A DNA stretch of 64,000 nucleotides from the NCBI RefSeq assembly GCF_032884065.1, contig NC_088868.1:370001-434000 (forward strand), read 5' to 3'. The notes below the pieces were generated by a model. The model searched no databases. It was not told the origin of the DNA and worked only from the letters and a program-made list of their open reading frames with translations. Source of the DNA: Artemia franciscana. Lineage: Eukaryota; Arthropoda; Branchiopoda; Anostraca; Artemiidae. Below are positions 32,396-43,368 of the stretch, piece by piece; the first letter of the stretch is position 1, and every line of letters starts with the position of its first letter. A program made the position numbers and the translations under genes.

Positions 32396-32830
32396 GGAAG
32401 CAACTTTGGTATTTGTGTATTATGTGCAACTCACTCAAGTTTGCGCTGTGTAAAACTCAAGAAAAACCAGTTTTTTCGTTAGTTTCTTCGTTACTTTAGA
32501 AAAAAATTTGGGCTATAGATTTGCACATTAGGGGGAAGGGTTAAAGCATAGAAGTTATGCATCAAAATTTGTTAGGTACAATTATTCTGTGTATTATGAA
32601 GAAAGATTGTTTTTTGACTTCAAACTGTCCAACTACTTTACCCCCCCCCCCCTTCATGTGCTAATATATAGCCCAAATTATAATTTCACACATATTCTGT
32701 CACTTGTCTTGTCTCGCGCTACACTGAAAAAGACTAACGAAGAAACTTGTTTGTTCTCGAGGTTCACACAACGTAAACTTGAGTGAGTGGCGCATAATAC
32801 ACAAGTACCAAAATTCCTTCCCCCTACCGA
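32396..32830. repeat. foldback repeat D (two facing arms)
   Basis: 32400-32612 and about 32625-32820 face each other: GTGTATTATGTGCAACTCAC versus GTGGCGCATAATACACAAGT, and GGGCTATAGATTTGCACATT versus GTGCTAATATATAGCCCAAA, with a C12 run near 32641. Half of it lies in the inverted duplication, which therefore ends in the foldback centre. A relative is at 52790-53040. Confidence 0.7.
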
Positions 32831-33990
32831 AGGGGGATCTTTCCACCAGAGGATTTTCTGGGGGGTATTTTCAGGGAGGATGTTTTCCAGGGGGGTAATT
32901 GCCAAGGGGAGGGGGTAAACGCCTAGAACCGACTGAAAGACTGTGAAAATAAGAAACGCGACTTAAGCATTTTTTTTTATTACTTACATAGCTACACCTG
33001 CAAGTTTTCTTTTGCCAAGTTACTTCGATGGGAAAGATGTATTCGTTTCCAATTTTTTATCATTACAGTTTCAGCATCAACTTCAATTTTAGTCACAGTT
33101 AGTTTTATATAGGCTATCTAATTTATTTCTGTATTTACTTTTAGTGTAAACAGTTGCCGAAAATCCGACTTCACATAGATATAAGCTAGTAAAGAGGAAG
33201 ACTTTCATAGGTTCTTAAAACAGGCAAGACTGAAACTGAGAGTCAGAATTTAAGTATAGTGGCTAGTAACTGAATAGTAGCTAGAAACTGAGAGCCAGAA
33301 ACTGAAACCAGAACTTAGAGCCAGAACTTCGATATAGCAGCTAGTAACTAAATAGTAGCCAGAAACTGAGAGCCAGAATTTCGATACCTATTTAGAATTA
33401 AAACTATTTTTCACCGACGCATCTTCTGGTAAATACATGAATTCATGACTTTTTTTTGTTGACATACTAATTGGTAAGTTGTTTTGATATGGGTTACAAA
33501 CTCAACGAATCATACCTTTTCATCTCTTCCACAACATAATTGTGAAGAATTACTTTTCATCGGTGATAAATGACTGGAAATTTCAGACAGTTGGTCAATC
33601 TTAGGCTGCATTTGGTTTACAGTAATAAAAGTTTCAAGTGTTTCAAAAGAATCACACTTGCCATTATGCAACGTAAGCCTTGTAATGAACGCCCGAGCTC
33701 ATCGTGAAATGCAAAAATGTCAAAATGCAAATGCAAAAATGAGTTCGGAAAAAATGAAAAAAAAATTAGAAGTAATGTCCACCAAATAAGTGATCTTGAC
33801 AATGAATTCGACGTCCAGTAGATGTTTAATATGTTCAGTTTTTTCTTCCAAGTAAATTGTAACTTCATTACGCTATTTCACTAATCGTATCAGCACTCTT
33901 CCCCTGAATACCCAGCTAACTTCTGTTTGCAGAAGAAGAGATGTATCACGGCTACCCATTTCTTCATACTTGAAATCAGCGGGCAATACT
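32831..33990. other. unassigned, with a short tandem repeat
   Basis: Two copies of a 78-bp unit (AGTAGCTAGAAACTGAGAGC at 33276 and 33354) lie at about 33240-33390. Otherwise no gene recognised. Confidence 0.55.
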
Positions 33991-34039
33991 TTGGAAATCA
34001 GTGTTTCTCTATAAGGGCTATAGCGTCATCACAAAGCAC

Positions 34040-34360
34040 ACGGGCTTTGTGTACTGTGTGCCCTAATGAAAGAAAGTTTGAGATGGCTAAGACACATCCT
34101 GCAGATGAAGGATGACAGATTGCCAAAGAAAGGCCTTGTCAGTCTACTTTCTCGGCTAAGGGAGATACAGGTCGTCTCCGAATAGGTTGATAGAATGTTG
34201 CAAGGGAAGATTTAAGAGAAATGAGAACTTCTTGGGAGGGTGTAAAGAGGGAGACTTTAAATAGATTGGGGTGAAGGAGGAGTGTGCATAGCTACGTTGG
34301 CGTCTGGCAGCTTGAAGCTGCAGTGAATCGTTAGTAGCACCAGCATATAATTGATTCGCA
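34040..34360 (+). mobile_element. LINE C-terminal and 3' end fragment
   Basis: LRWLRHILQMKDDRLPKKGL-like reading, followed by AAGGCCTTGTCAGTCTACTT and the tail GAGGAGTGTGCATAGCTACG. It corresponds to the end of the LINE at 56080-57205 on the opposite strand. Stops interrupt the frame. Confidence 0.7.
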
Positions 34361-34529
34361 TTAATCATGCATTATTGGTATTATTTTACCAATTCACTTT
34401 GTGTGGAAAAAGTTGTCAACACTTCCAGAAGTGGCTCATTGGCCTGCAAACTAAAAGTCCTATTACTCTTTTAAGAGTCAAAAGTGATTAGAGGGTGAAT
34501 AGCCTCCCTAACCCTTATTCCCCTACAGA

Positions 34530-34735
34530 CATCCAATTTTTCTTTAAGATAGCCATCTCTATCTAGCACAGTGAAAGGTCCAATACCTATACCTTTTGGA
34601 ATGACACCAACCCCCACTATCCTTGGGGAAAAAGCTGCAAGTTATGCAATTTACCCATTGTTTACATATTGTATTTGTTATTGGGGAAGGGGTGGCATTT
34701 TTTACCTTGGTGTTCAAAATGAAATTAAAAGTAAA
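34530..34735 (-). repeat. repeat A fragment
   Basis: Contains AAAGCTGCAAGTTATGCAAT and TTGTTTACATATTGTATTTG followed by TTATTGGGGAAGGGG, an internal block of repeat A in reverse orientation. Confidence 0.65.
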
Positions 34736-35470
34736 GCTTTCAGGGAATGTTGAGTGGATTGTTGAACTAAGTCAAAACACACCATATGCATGCAGGTTGT
34801 CATAAAGTATTGAGTTATAACTTTCAGGGAATAATGAGGGGAGCGATAGAAGAAAAGGCAGTATGTGCAAGCTACTATTATTAATACTAAGCCTAAGGGT
34901 ATTAATTTGAAAATTTCAGGAATGTTGAGAAGGAAGTTGAAATAAATCAAAACAAAATATATGTATACAGGTTCTCACACAGACATGTCAGCTGTATCTT
35001 ATGAACAGCTTAGAGTATCGAGTTGAAATTTTCATGGCATGATGAATGGGATTTCAACTGATCAAAAAGCAATATTTACGTGCTACTACTAATACTATTG
35101 CTAATCCTATTACTACTGCTACTACTTAGGCTAAGGGAATTATGGTGAAAGTTTCAGGGAATATTGAGAGAAGTTGAACATCATCAAAACATACAATTTG
35201 ACTGCAGGTTGTACAAAAGGGCATATCAGCAATACCTTAGGAACATCTTAAAATACTTATAGGTGATGTTAAACATGCTATGGGGGATTTGGAACTAGCC
35301 AAAAGGCACTATGTGCATGCTACTACTACTACTACTACTTCTACTGCTACCACTACTACTAAAGTTATGGTAATTAAGGTTAAAAGTTAATGGATCACTG
35401 AGGCGATGAAGCAATATCTCAAGAATGGCTTAGGACTGGAATAAGGTATAAAGTAGAAACTTATAAAGTA
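34736..35470. repeat. repeat E, diverged tandem units with (CTA)n
   Basis: Recurring TTTCAGGGAATGTTGAG at about 34737, 34913 and 35151, alternating with CAGGTTGT and trinucleotide (CTA)n stretches (35080-35135, 35319-35365). A related fragment occurs at 20030-20130. Confidence 0.65.
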
Positions 35471-35579
35471 TAAACAAAAAGAAAGGTGATAAGAATAGGT
35501 GTCATAATTATTGAGGCATTAGTCTGTTCTCTGTAGATCCTGTAAAAGCAGGTTGTCCACATCAGGGATGGGAGGGTAT

Positions 35580-35730
35580 CATAAATACATAATTAAAGGA
35601 AATGGGAACTTCCTGGGAGGATGTAAAGAGCGAGGCTTTGAATAGATTGGGTTGGAGGAGGAACGTGCGTAGCTGTGTTGGCATAAGTTGGTTTCGTTCT
35701 GCTGTGAGTTGTTAGTAATAGTGGTAGTAG
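35580..35730 (+). mobile_element. LINE 3'-end fragment
   Basis: GGGAACTTCCTGGGAGGATG, TAGATTGGGTTGGAGGAGGA and a CGTAGCTGTGTTGGC block match the tail at 34220-34310 and, inverted, 56100-56190. Confidence 0.7.
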
Positions 35731-36435
35731 TCATTTTACAAACGAACATCTTATTAGTTAAACCAGGGATTGGATTTTAATAGAACTGTGAAAACGAACG
35801 CGTCAAATGCTGTACTTGAGAAATTACAAATGTAAGCGTTTTGCCATCTACTTCTCATTTCAGCAAATATTTTAAAAATCCAAATTGATGTCAATTCCAA
35901 AATGGCCAAAGTCTGTCAAGAAGTCAAGCAAAATCAGCCTCAGCTTCCTGTACTTTCATGTTTACTTCATTTCACTTCTTAATTTTTAGTTATAATGTGA
36001 TTTCATATGTATATTTTTGGCTATTAAGGGATTTATTCACAGCCAGTTAGCTAAGGTGTATTAGCCCCTTTCCTTCTTGAGTTGGCCTAGGAACCCAAGC
36101 TCTTGCCAATCTTTCAAGCACAATTTTCACGTAAAACCTTCAGAAAAATTACTTGGCTAGTGGCAATGTAGCTAGCCTATTGACAAGTTTAACATTATGA
36201 CAATTATTTTCAACCTAGCCTATCTTTTGACACAGATAGGCCTAATCATTGCTTTTGAACAATAATTTTTATTATTTATATCAAATAGGGTAATTTTTCA
36301 AGCTTGTCACACTAAGCATAATAAAAAGAAATTATGACAATGCTGACAACACAATAATCTACAAAAAATAACAAATCTATAATCTATAAATATTATTCTA
36401 TGAAAAATAACAACTGCACCAAACACTGACAAATA
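35731..36435. other. unassigned
   Basis: AT-rich sequence without recognised features. Confidence 0.4.
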
Positions 36436-36610
36436 ATACTATAAGTAATTTTTAAAATGATTTACTATGAAAATATGGTTCTGCTAGTTTTGTTTTGAAT
36501 ATGTTTATATCATCTGTTAGAAATGTTTCAGGTGGAAGGTTATTCAACATTGTAACATTTTCAGTCACACTCTAAGGATGTGCATTACAGCCTTGCAGCT
36601 TATATTATTT
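36436..36610 (-). mobile_element. LINE C-terminal fragment (CR1-like)
   Basis: The minus strand reads ILRVTENVTMLNNLPPETFL then TDDINIFKTKLAEPYF, the WNNLPPEVVxAxSxxxFKxxL block that ends many CR1/jockey LINE proteins. Confidence 0.65.
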
Positions 36611-36839
36611 AAATATAGGGTAGCCTAATTATTCTGCTTCTCAACACTTATCTTAAATCAAACCTATCCAGATTTATGATTTGGTCTACTAACACCCCTA
36701 TATTTAAGATTGTACTATGTTTTCCAATATCAGGTTCTATTATTGACTATCAGTGTATTTAAATTAACCAGCATTGAGTATAGATCAGTATTTCATCCTT
36801 GATAAAGCTGTGGTATAGAGCTTTTAAAGCTCTATATAC

Positions 36840-38066
36840 AAAGGCAATACCACCAAGATGGTCTCAAGCAGTTGTTTTCCCCATGCACAAGAAAGGTGAA
36901 TACTCTAAAGCAGAAAAATACTGACCTATGTGCCTGACATCACTGGTCAGTAAATTTGTGAAAGAAGCATAAAAGACAGGATATTAACCATGTATCATAG
37001 AGCAATATAATAAATTGTGACCAATATGGGCTCCTACCAAACAAAAGCTATACAACACAATTGTTAGAAACATTCAACAATTAAACACAAGGCCTAGAAT
37101 AGGGTCACAACATTATTTAAGAATTAACAACGCTTCTTGACTACTAAGGTCCCTGCATTGGCCCTGCAGTCCATTTCTGCAGCAGGATTTGATCTCTGGG
37201 TCCTGTATTACCAAGCTAAGGTCAAATCCACTTTGCCGCCACAGGACATAGGGTAACAACATCCTGGTAATTAAAAAAGCTTTTGAAAGTGTATCCCATC
37301 CCAAGGCAATGGATGAACTCTAACAGTACAATTTGCCAAGACAAATACTATCCTGGATAGAATCATTCCTCAGAAATCCAACCCAAAAGTTAGAATAGGT
37401 AACAGCATCTCAAATCCAGCAAAAGTTACCAGCAGGGTAATGCAAGGTAGTGTGATCAGTCCTCTCATCTTCATACTCTTTATCAGCAGAAATCAGAACT
37501 ACCAAAATCTATGCAGATGACACAAAACTCTATAGGCAGTTCATATCATCTCAAGATGTAGCAACACTACAAAAAGACATTAACACCTTAACTGAAAACC
37601 TCAAATACCAAGGTCTCAACTTCATTACATCAAAAATCAAGGTTTTGTGGATAAGGAAGAAAAATACTGCTTTTGTACCTCAACTAACAATAAACAACAA
37701 AGCAGGCTACAGAATACCACTGACACCTGTTGACTCTGAGAGATATATTGGCATTATCAATGATCCATAGCTTAAATTTCATCAGCACACCCAGAAAATT
37801 ATTTCTAAAGTATCAGAGCTAATTGGGCTGATTAGACAAAGTTTCGAGTACTTGGACAATGATACATTTGTAGAACTCTTTAAGGGGATGGTCAGAATTA
37901 AAATAGAGTATGGGAGCATGATTTGAGGACTAAAAGATGGACTCAGCCACCCTAAAAAAGGTCCAAATATGTGCCACCAAACTTCTTCCTAGTTTGAAAG
38001 ACTTAAGCTATGAAGAACAACTATTCAAACTAAACATATCCACCCTAAAATATAGACAAATGAGAG
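36840..38066 (+). pseudogene. LINE reverse transcriptase, split by a SINE
   Basis: RWSQAVVFPMHKKGEYSKAE, LTSLVSKFVKEA and LLPNKSYTTQLLETFN precede the SINE; VIKKAFESVSHPKAMDEL (first catalytic block, Asp replaced by Glu) follows it. Then MQGSVISPLIFILF, an intact YADDTKLYRQF box, a block with DINTLTENLKYQGLNF, and the C-terminal KIISKVSELIGLIR-like region. Multiple stops and frame changes make it non-functional. It is truncated at about 38066 by a Penelope-like insertion. Confidence 0.85.
37114..37248 (-). mobile_element. tRNA-derived SINE with target-site duplication
   Basis: On the minus strand the head reads TGTGGCGGCAAAGTGGATTT (box A-like), followed by AGAGATCAAATCCTGC (box B-like). The body ends with a CCTTAGTAGTCAAGAAGCGT block. 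It is flanked by TAGGGTCACAACAT (37100-37113) and TAGGGTAACAACAT (37249-37262), a 14-bp target-site duplication with one mismatch, and it splits a LINE reading frame precisely. The same family occurs at 48505-48645. Confidence 0.82.
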
Positions 38067-38380
38067 GATATCATAATATCATAAATTGGGTCAATATTTA
38101 AATTCCCTGTGTCTCTATTTATTGAAATATTAGCAAATATATGTTTTTTAATTTCTATAGCCTCCCTCGCCCACTGAGAAAGACCTCTATCATTAGAAAT
38201 AGCTGTAGCCTCATCAAATTGTATAAAATGTTCAGGATAAAAGATTGTGTGTTCAGCTAGAGCCAAAGCAAAAGTTTTGGGAGGCTTTCTTAGTTATAGG
38301 GTTTTTTCTATTGAGTAGCGATGCTCAATAAATCTTTCAGTAAATTGTTGGTGAGTTCTACCAATATAGAACTTTCTTTA
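38067..38380 (-). mobile_element. Penelope-like element, inverted piece
   Basis: The minus strand carries part of the GIY-YIG domain region, ALAEHTIFYPEHFIQFDEAT through AREAIEIKKHIFANISINRD, almost the same as the + strand copy that begins about 20 bp further right. Penelope-like insertions often carry such an inverted partial copy at their 5' side. Confidence 0.8.
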
Positions 38381-39260
38381 TTTTCATTTCTTTACCTTAT
38401 GTACCTACTTTGGGGGAGATGCTTAAAAGAATTTTGGGTAAACATAACATTGATACTTGTTTCCAATCAGTGAGACCATTAGGTAGTTTTCTTAATTCTG
38501 GGAAGGATTTAACCTGGGGGGATTTAGTTAGTGGGGTATATAAAATTCCTTGTTCCTGTGGAAAGTTTTATATTGGTAGAACTCACCAACAATTTACTGA
38601 AAGATTTGTTGAGCATCGCTACTCAATAGAAAAAACCCTACAACTAAGAAAACCTCCCAAAACTTTTGTTTCAGCTCTAGCTGAACACACATTCTTTTAT
38701 CCTGAACATTTTATACAATTTGATGAGGCTACAGCTATTTCTAATGATAGAGGTTTTTCTCAGTGGGCAAGGCAGGCTGTAGAAATTAAAAAACATATAT
38801 TTGCTAATATCTCAATAAATAGAGACACAGGGAATTTAAATATTGACCCAATTCATGATATTCTTTTAAAAAATGAACCAATAGTCGATGGGGGAATTAA
38901 AATTTTACACAATCACCAGGGGACAAGATTACCCACTAGACCAAAAAGAGTTGCTTCAATGTTAGCTTACAAAAGGATTGTTTTGCAACAGAATAATTAA
39001 CTAAGTTTCAATTTTCATAAATTTTCCTCAGTTGCTCTTTGATTCTCATTGAAGTAACTCGTATAGCTGCTTTTCCCTACGTGGATAAGTAGCGACAATT
39101 GTATTTATTATATTTGGTGGTGGTTTTTATTTGTTTTTAGATTAGTTTTCTTTTAATTTTCTATCTTGTGCTGAAGACACCTTGTTTTATACAGGCGAAA
39201 TATCCATGTTGTTTTAGTCTTTTAATTCTACTGGCCGAGTCTCGTTTGAAGTTTTGTTTT
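38381..39260 (+). mobile_element. Penelope-like element 3' part with GIY-YIG endonuclease
   Basis: The frame 38381-39000 reads ISLPYVPTLGEMLKRILGKH, NIDTCFQSVRPLGSFLNSGK, then the GIY-YIG nuclease core GVYKIPCSCGKFYIGRT followed by FTERFVEHR. These elements encode an RT (absent here) and this nuclease, which nicks the target DNA. The remaining C-terminal part is open to 39000. The 3' tail has a CTGAAGACACC...CAGGCGAAATATCC motif (39171-39205), a possible relic of the hammerhead ribozyme known from Penelope-like ends. The element is 5'-truncated and looks like a fossil. Confidence 0.85.
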
Positions 39261-39285
39261 TTAGAGTTTTATCTCTCTTGATTGT

Positions 39286-40560
39286 TTATAACTCTTGATT
39301 TAAAGTTTCAAGACAAGTTGCAGATACAGCATATTCTGACAGTCTATTCCAAAGGATGGTGACTCTGTTTGAAAAGAACTGATTTCTCTGGTGGAGTCTG
39401 CATGATGTCTTAGACAGTTTCTTTGAGTGACATCTGGTAGAAGAGGTGATGGCAAACAAGAATAAATCAGGGACAATGTTTGTTGAGATAAGTTTGAACG
39501 CAGTTATGACATCACTGTGTTTGCGCCTATATGTTAGGCTTGGTAGTTTGAGGTGGCAAAGACGCTCACAATAGAGGACTGTTTGGAATTTGCTAATCAA
39601 TTTTGTTGCTTGCCTTTGGACTGCTTCTAGGATGAATTTGTCCTTTGTGTAAAAAGGGGATACAAGTGTCATGTCAACTTCAGTTTTGTTCAAACAAGTG
39701 CTTTATATAGGGTTGTCATGACTAAGTGGAGAGCAGCTGCTGATGGTTCTCTTTATTATTCCTAGGGTCTGGTTAGCTGATGAAGCTGCAATAGCAACAT
39801 GATAATCAAATTTAAGTAAGTCTCTCATCAACCAAGACACTCAGATCTCCATCCTTGGGAATAGCCTCAAGTGGTAGGTCATTGAGAGTGTACCCAAAAC
39901 GCAAGTTTTTTTTATTCAAAATGAAGGATTTGGCATTTAAATGTGTTGAAGCTCAATAACCAGGCATTTGCCCAATTATTAAGCTAATTTATATCACGTT
40001 GGAAAACATCTGCATCAAGCTGGTTTCTGATACCAACAATGGGTTTTGAATAATCTCCATATAAAGTTAAATAATTGTGTACTGCACCAGGGGCATCATT
40101 AATAAAAATATTGAAGAGGGTAGGGCCAAGGATATTACCTTGGAGCACACCACTCTTGACTGGCAATGAATTTGAATAAATCAGCATTCCATGAGATGTG
40201 AATATTCTGACCTGTTGTTCTTTCAGCAAGGAATTCCTTAATCCAGCCAAAAACTTGGTTGTTTATTCCTGTAGCATGTAACTTGACAATCCGTCTCCTG
40301 TGACAGACCTTACCAAAGGCTTTGGCTAGTTCAAAGAGGGCAACATCAACAGGAATTCTCATGTCTATTAGATTTGTAACAAGATTGTAAGACTACAGCA
40401 AATTTGTGTCAACAGATCTACTAATTTGGAAACCATGTTGAGAATGGTGAAGGATGTCATTCTTTTCAAGATGTTTAATAACTGCATCATTAACTATTCC
40501 TTCAATCATATTAATAATCAATGTTTTTTAACATAATTCCAATGGTAAGATAGTCTACAC
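39286..40560 (-). pseudogene. LINE reverse transcriptase and C-terminus (CR1/jockey-like)
   Basis: From 40560 down: HSQHGFQISRSVDTNLL, DVALFELAKAFGKVCHRRRI (FDLAKAFDxV box, catalytic Asp altered to Gly-containing form), ATGINNQVFGWIKEFLAERT, SGVLQGNILGPTLFNIFIND and LYGDYSK where YADDxK is expected. Then, after gaps, VSPFYTKDKFILEAVQRQAT, RLCHLKLPSLTYRRKHSDVI, and FFSNRVTILWNRLSEYAVSA. Order and motifs are those of CR1/jockey-type LINEs. Frameshifts and stops break it, and both catalytic boxes are damaged. Confidence 0.88.
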
Positions 40561-40979
40561 TCTAGATCCTATAGACAAGATTTTACAATAATTTAATTGC
40601 TGAAGTAATGAGAATTTTGTATATTTAGGAAATTAGTATAGGAAGATGGACAAAACTTACGAATAGTATCCAGACCATTAAGGATTCCCTAGAAGGGTAT
40701 TTTGATGTACCTCCATCTATCCTTTCTTTTATGCCCTATCTTTTGTTGACCTATAAAAGTGAAACTCTTTCTTCATAATATGAAGAATAATTTTACCTAA
40801 CACATTTTGATGCATAACTTCTATACTTTACCCCTTCCCCCTATTGTGCAAATCTATAGCCCAAATTTGTTTCTAAAGTAACAAAGAAACTAACAAAAAA
40901 ACTGGTTTTTCTTTTGCTTTACACAGCACAAACTTGAGTGAGTTGCACATAATACACAAATACCAAAATTGCTTCCCCT

Positions 40980-41600
40980 ACAGAAATTAAAAAAACAGAA
41001 CTGAAGTAAAATCTTCCAATTTGGAGGATTCACTCTCAAATCCTCATCCTGGAGACTACCAACGTCATAGCCTCTTGGAAGGTAGTTAGTCTTACTAAAT
41101 AATAGCTTTAGATCAACCTTAGCCACTACCAGATAGCAATCTTTACTTTTGATATCATTTAATAGCACTTCTCTGTACTCTAGTATCTTTTAAGATCCTG
41201 CCAGTCTTTGGTTTACAATAATATACCCAAGAAGTTTTGTTGTTGTATCTTCATGTGAATACCATGTTAACTTATGTGCCATTTTATGACCAAATACTGA
41301 TTTGGTTATAACTAGATTGTTTTACCTACAAAATTGCAGCAGTCTAACCATTACTGCTTTCTTTTCCTACATTAAATTTACTTAGGGTAAGATACCATCT
41401 ATCCCTATTTCTACCAACATGGATATTATAATTCCCTAATAAAACTGGTATATTTTTACCTAGGACCTTGTCTTTTTGCTCCAGTAGCTGCAAGTAAAAA
41501 TTATTTCCTTTGGTTTTGTGTACGATTGCTCTGGAATATTGTTCTCTTAATTTGAACTGCATGTCTGATGAAGTCTTAGTGTCCCTCATATCTTATTCGT
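40980..41600 (-). mobile_element. LINE endonuclease fragment, right arm
   Basis: Minus-strand counterpart of 31750-32395: KNIPVLLGNYNIHVGRNRDR, then LLNDIKSKDCYLVVAKVDLK. It has its own differences (for example YLTLSKFNVGKESSNG). Confidence 0.85.
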
Positions 41601-41639
41601 TTGGTTTTTTGTCTTATTTAAAATCATCAACATATTCTT

Positions 41640-42865
41640 TGGTTTGCGTATGCTCAACACCTCGATCTTCATGCTAAAGTTTTTTAGTTCTTTCAAAGAA
41701 GCTGTTTATTGTTCTAATTAAACCCCCCTTGTGTTTTGTGATTCGTTCTTACAAGAATTGGGACAAAATTCAAAGTTTAGTGTAAAGAGCGAAGTGTTGA
41801 GGAGTTACAAACCCCTCTCATATGTGTAATAATTTCTTTTCGTTTTAAGTTTTAATGTTGCTCCCTACTTTGAGTTGAAAAACTTTTTTTTTGCATTTTC
41901 GATTGTGTTTTTAATCATGCCATGATGTATGGCTCCACCTTCATGGAAAAATTTAGCCTGGAAAATTGCCCTTTATGTCTCCATGCATAAAATTGAGTTG
42001 GCAAAGAGAAAGCAAGACATGAAAAGAATTTTGTATAAAAATTCTGGCCAATTCTCCCAGTGTAAAACTTCACCTGAAAATTTCACCCCCACCCCCTCCC
42101 TGTGGAAAATTATTCCCATGCAAAAACCCCAAGCGTAAACTTTGTCCCCCACCCCACCCAAAAAACGCATGCATACTTCCCAATAACAAATACTATAAGT
42201 AAACAAGGGGCAAATTTTATAACTTAAAGACCTTTCCTGGGGGCTGTGAGGGGTCATGTTATTTCCAAAGGCAAATTTATTGGGCCTCTCGTTTATGCTG
42301 AACAAAATAGCTATCTTAAGTTTTTGATCGGACGATTTTGTGAAAAAAGGGCATGGAAGGTGGCCTAGTTGCCCTCCAGTATTCTTGTTCAATTAAAAAG
42401 ATCACTAGAACTTTTAAATTCTGTTCGAATGAGCCTTCTCCTGATATTCTACGACCATTGGGTTGATACTATCATCCCTGGGAAAAACTTTGAAAAAAAA
42501 AAGAAATCACATCTATGATCTTTCACAGATGCCACATCTTCCACATTTTGCAGAAAGGAGGTCGAAAAATTTACAGCAAGATTCTCCGATACACGGAATC
42601 TGATGACGTAAATTTTATTAAGCTTCTTTGACTTTTAGGGTGGGGATTCGTCCCTTTTCCGAAAATCAAGCAAGTTCTCTCAGGCTCGTAGCCTTTGATG
42701 GGTAGCACTAAACTTAATGATACTGATATATCTGTAATCTGCATAATAAGCCAATTCTCTTGATATATCTATTGATACCTAAATTCCGTTTTTAGAGTTT
42801 CGGTTACTATTGAGCCGTTTTGCTCCTTACTTACAGTTCGTTACAACGGGCTGTTTGATTGTCTC
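41640..42865 (+). repeat. repeat A copy in right arm
   Basis: Forward orientation, from an arm around 41825-41890 to GCTCCTTACTTACAGTTCGT at 42821-42840. Mirrors 30573-31735. Confidence 0.8.
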
Positions 42866-42986
42866 TGACATTTTTGTGGCTGTTATCTTTTTTGTTGCCG
42901 CAAGGGAGAATCATAGTTTTATTTAGAGTTTTATTTTTATCAAAGTAGTTAAATATATTTTGAAAAAAAATACTTTTATTTTTTAG

Positions 42987-43220
42987 AAGTTCTATGCTGT
43001 TGAGGACCAACAAAGCTCTCAGTCATACATAGTAAAGCTCCTTACAGTATCTGTATCAACTATTGCTTACATGAAAAATCTATACAATGAAAATGACTAT
43101 ACTGAATTTTCCATAAAAGGTGGTAACTGCAAAGTTTTGAACATAAAATCTAAAAACCCAGACTGCAAGCATCTGCTTGGCTTGCTGAAAGGCGCGTTTG
43201 ACGCTATTGGGAAGCAGTAT
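42987..43220 (+). CDS. HORMA-domain protein (HORMAD/Hop1-like), first visible exon
   Basis: HORMA proteins of this class bind the meiotic chromosome axis and control recombination and synapsis. The exon is 234 nt, phase 0 to 0, bounded by TTTTATTTTTTAG and GTAAGTAA. It encodes KFYAVEDQQSSQSYIVKLLT, VSVSTIAYMKNLYNENDYTE, KGGNCKVLNIKSKNPDCKHL and LGLLKGAFDAIGKQY. This matches the opening of the HORMA fold (HORMAD1: VKRLLAVSVSCITYLRGIFP, then GCYDALQKKY). It joins in frame to LRELVLGIYTDP of the next exon, as the family KKYLRMxVLxxYTxP does. The upstream exon with the start codon was not found. The exon lies in the right arm of the inverted duplication and has a twin at 30206-30439. Confidence 0.85.
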
Positions 43221-43368
43221 GTAAGTAATTATTTTTGTTTATACTACTTTCTTTAATTTTGTTCCATTATCTGTTGAATTTTCCCTTTTTTTTTATTTTC
43301 TGATTATTTTTGGTTAAGGAATAAAGAGTGATACTTTTAACGTAGAAAGGTAAAAAGGTTATTAACAC

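Larger units (their letters stand above)
30055..32613. repeat. large inverted duplication, left arm
   Basis: Mirror image of 40762-43368. From the outside in it holds TTAATAACCCTTTTACCTTT, a HORMA exon on the minus strand, intron sequence, a repeat A copy, a LINE endonuclease fragment and a foldback half. Within the exon the arms are about 92% identical (18 differences in 234 bp by eye). Confidence 0.93.
40762..43368. repeat. large inverted duplication, right arm
   Basis: Mirror of 30055-32613 with the same order of parts: foldback half, LINE endonuclease fragment on the minus strand (about 40980-41600), repeat A forward (about 41640-42865), intron, HORMA exon and TTATTAAC at the outer edge. 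The spacer between arms is about 8.15 kb. Confidence 0.93.
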
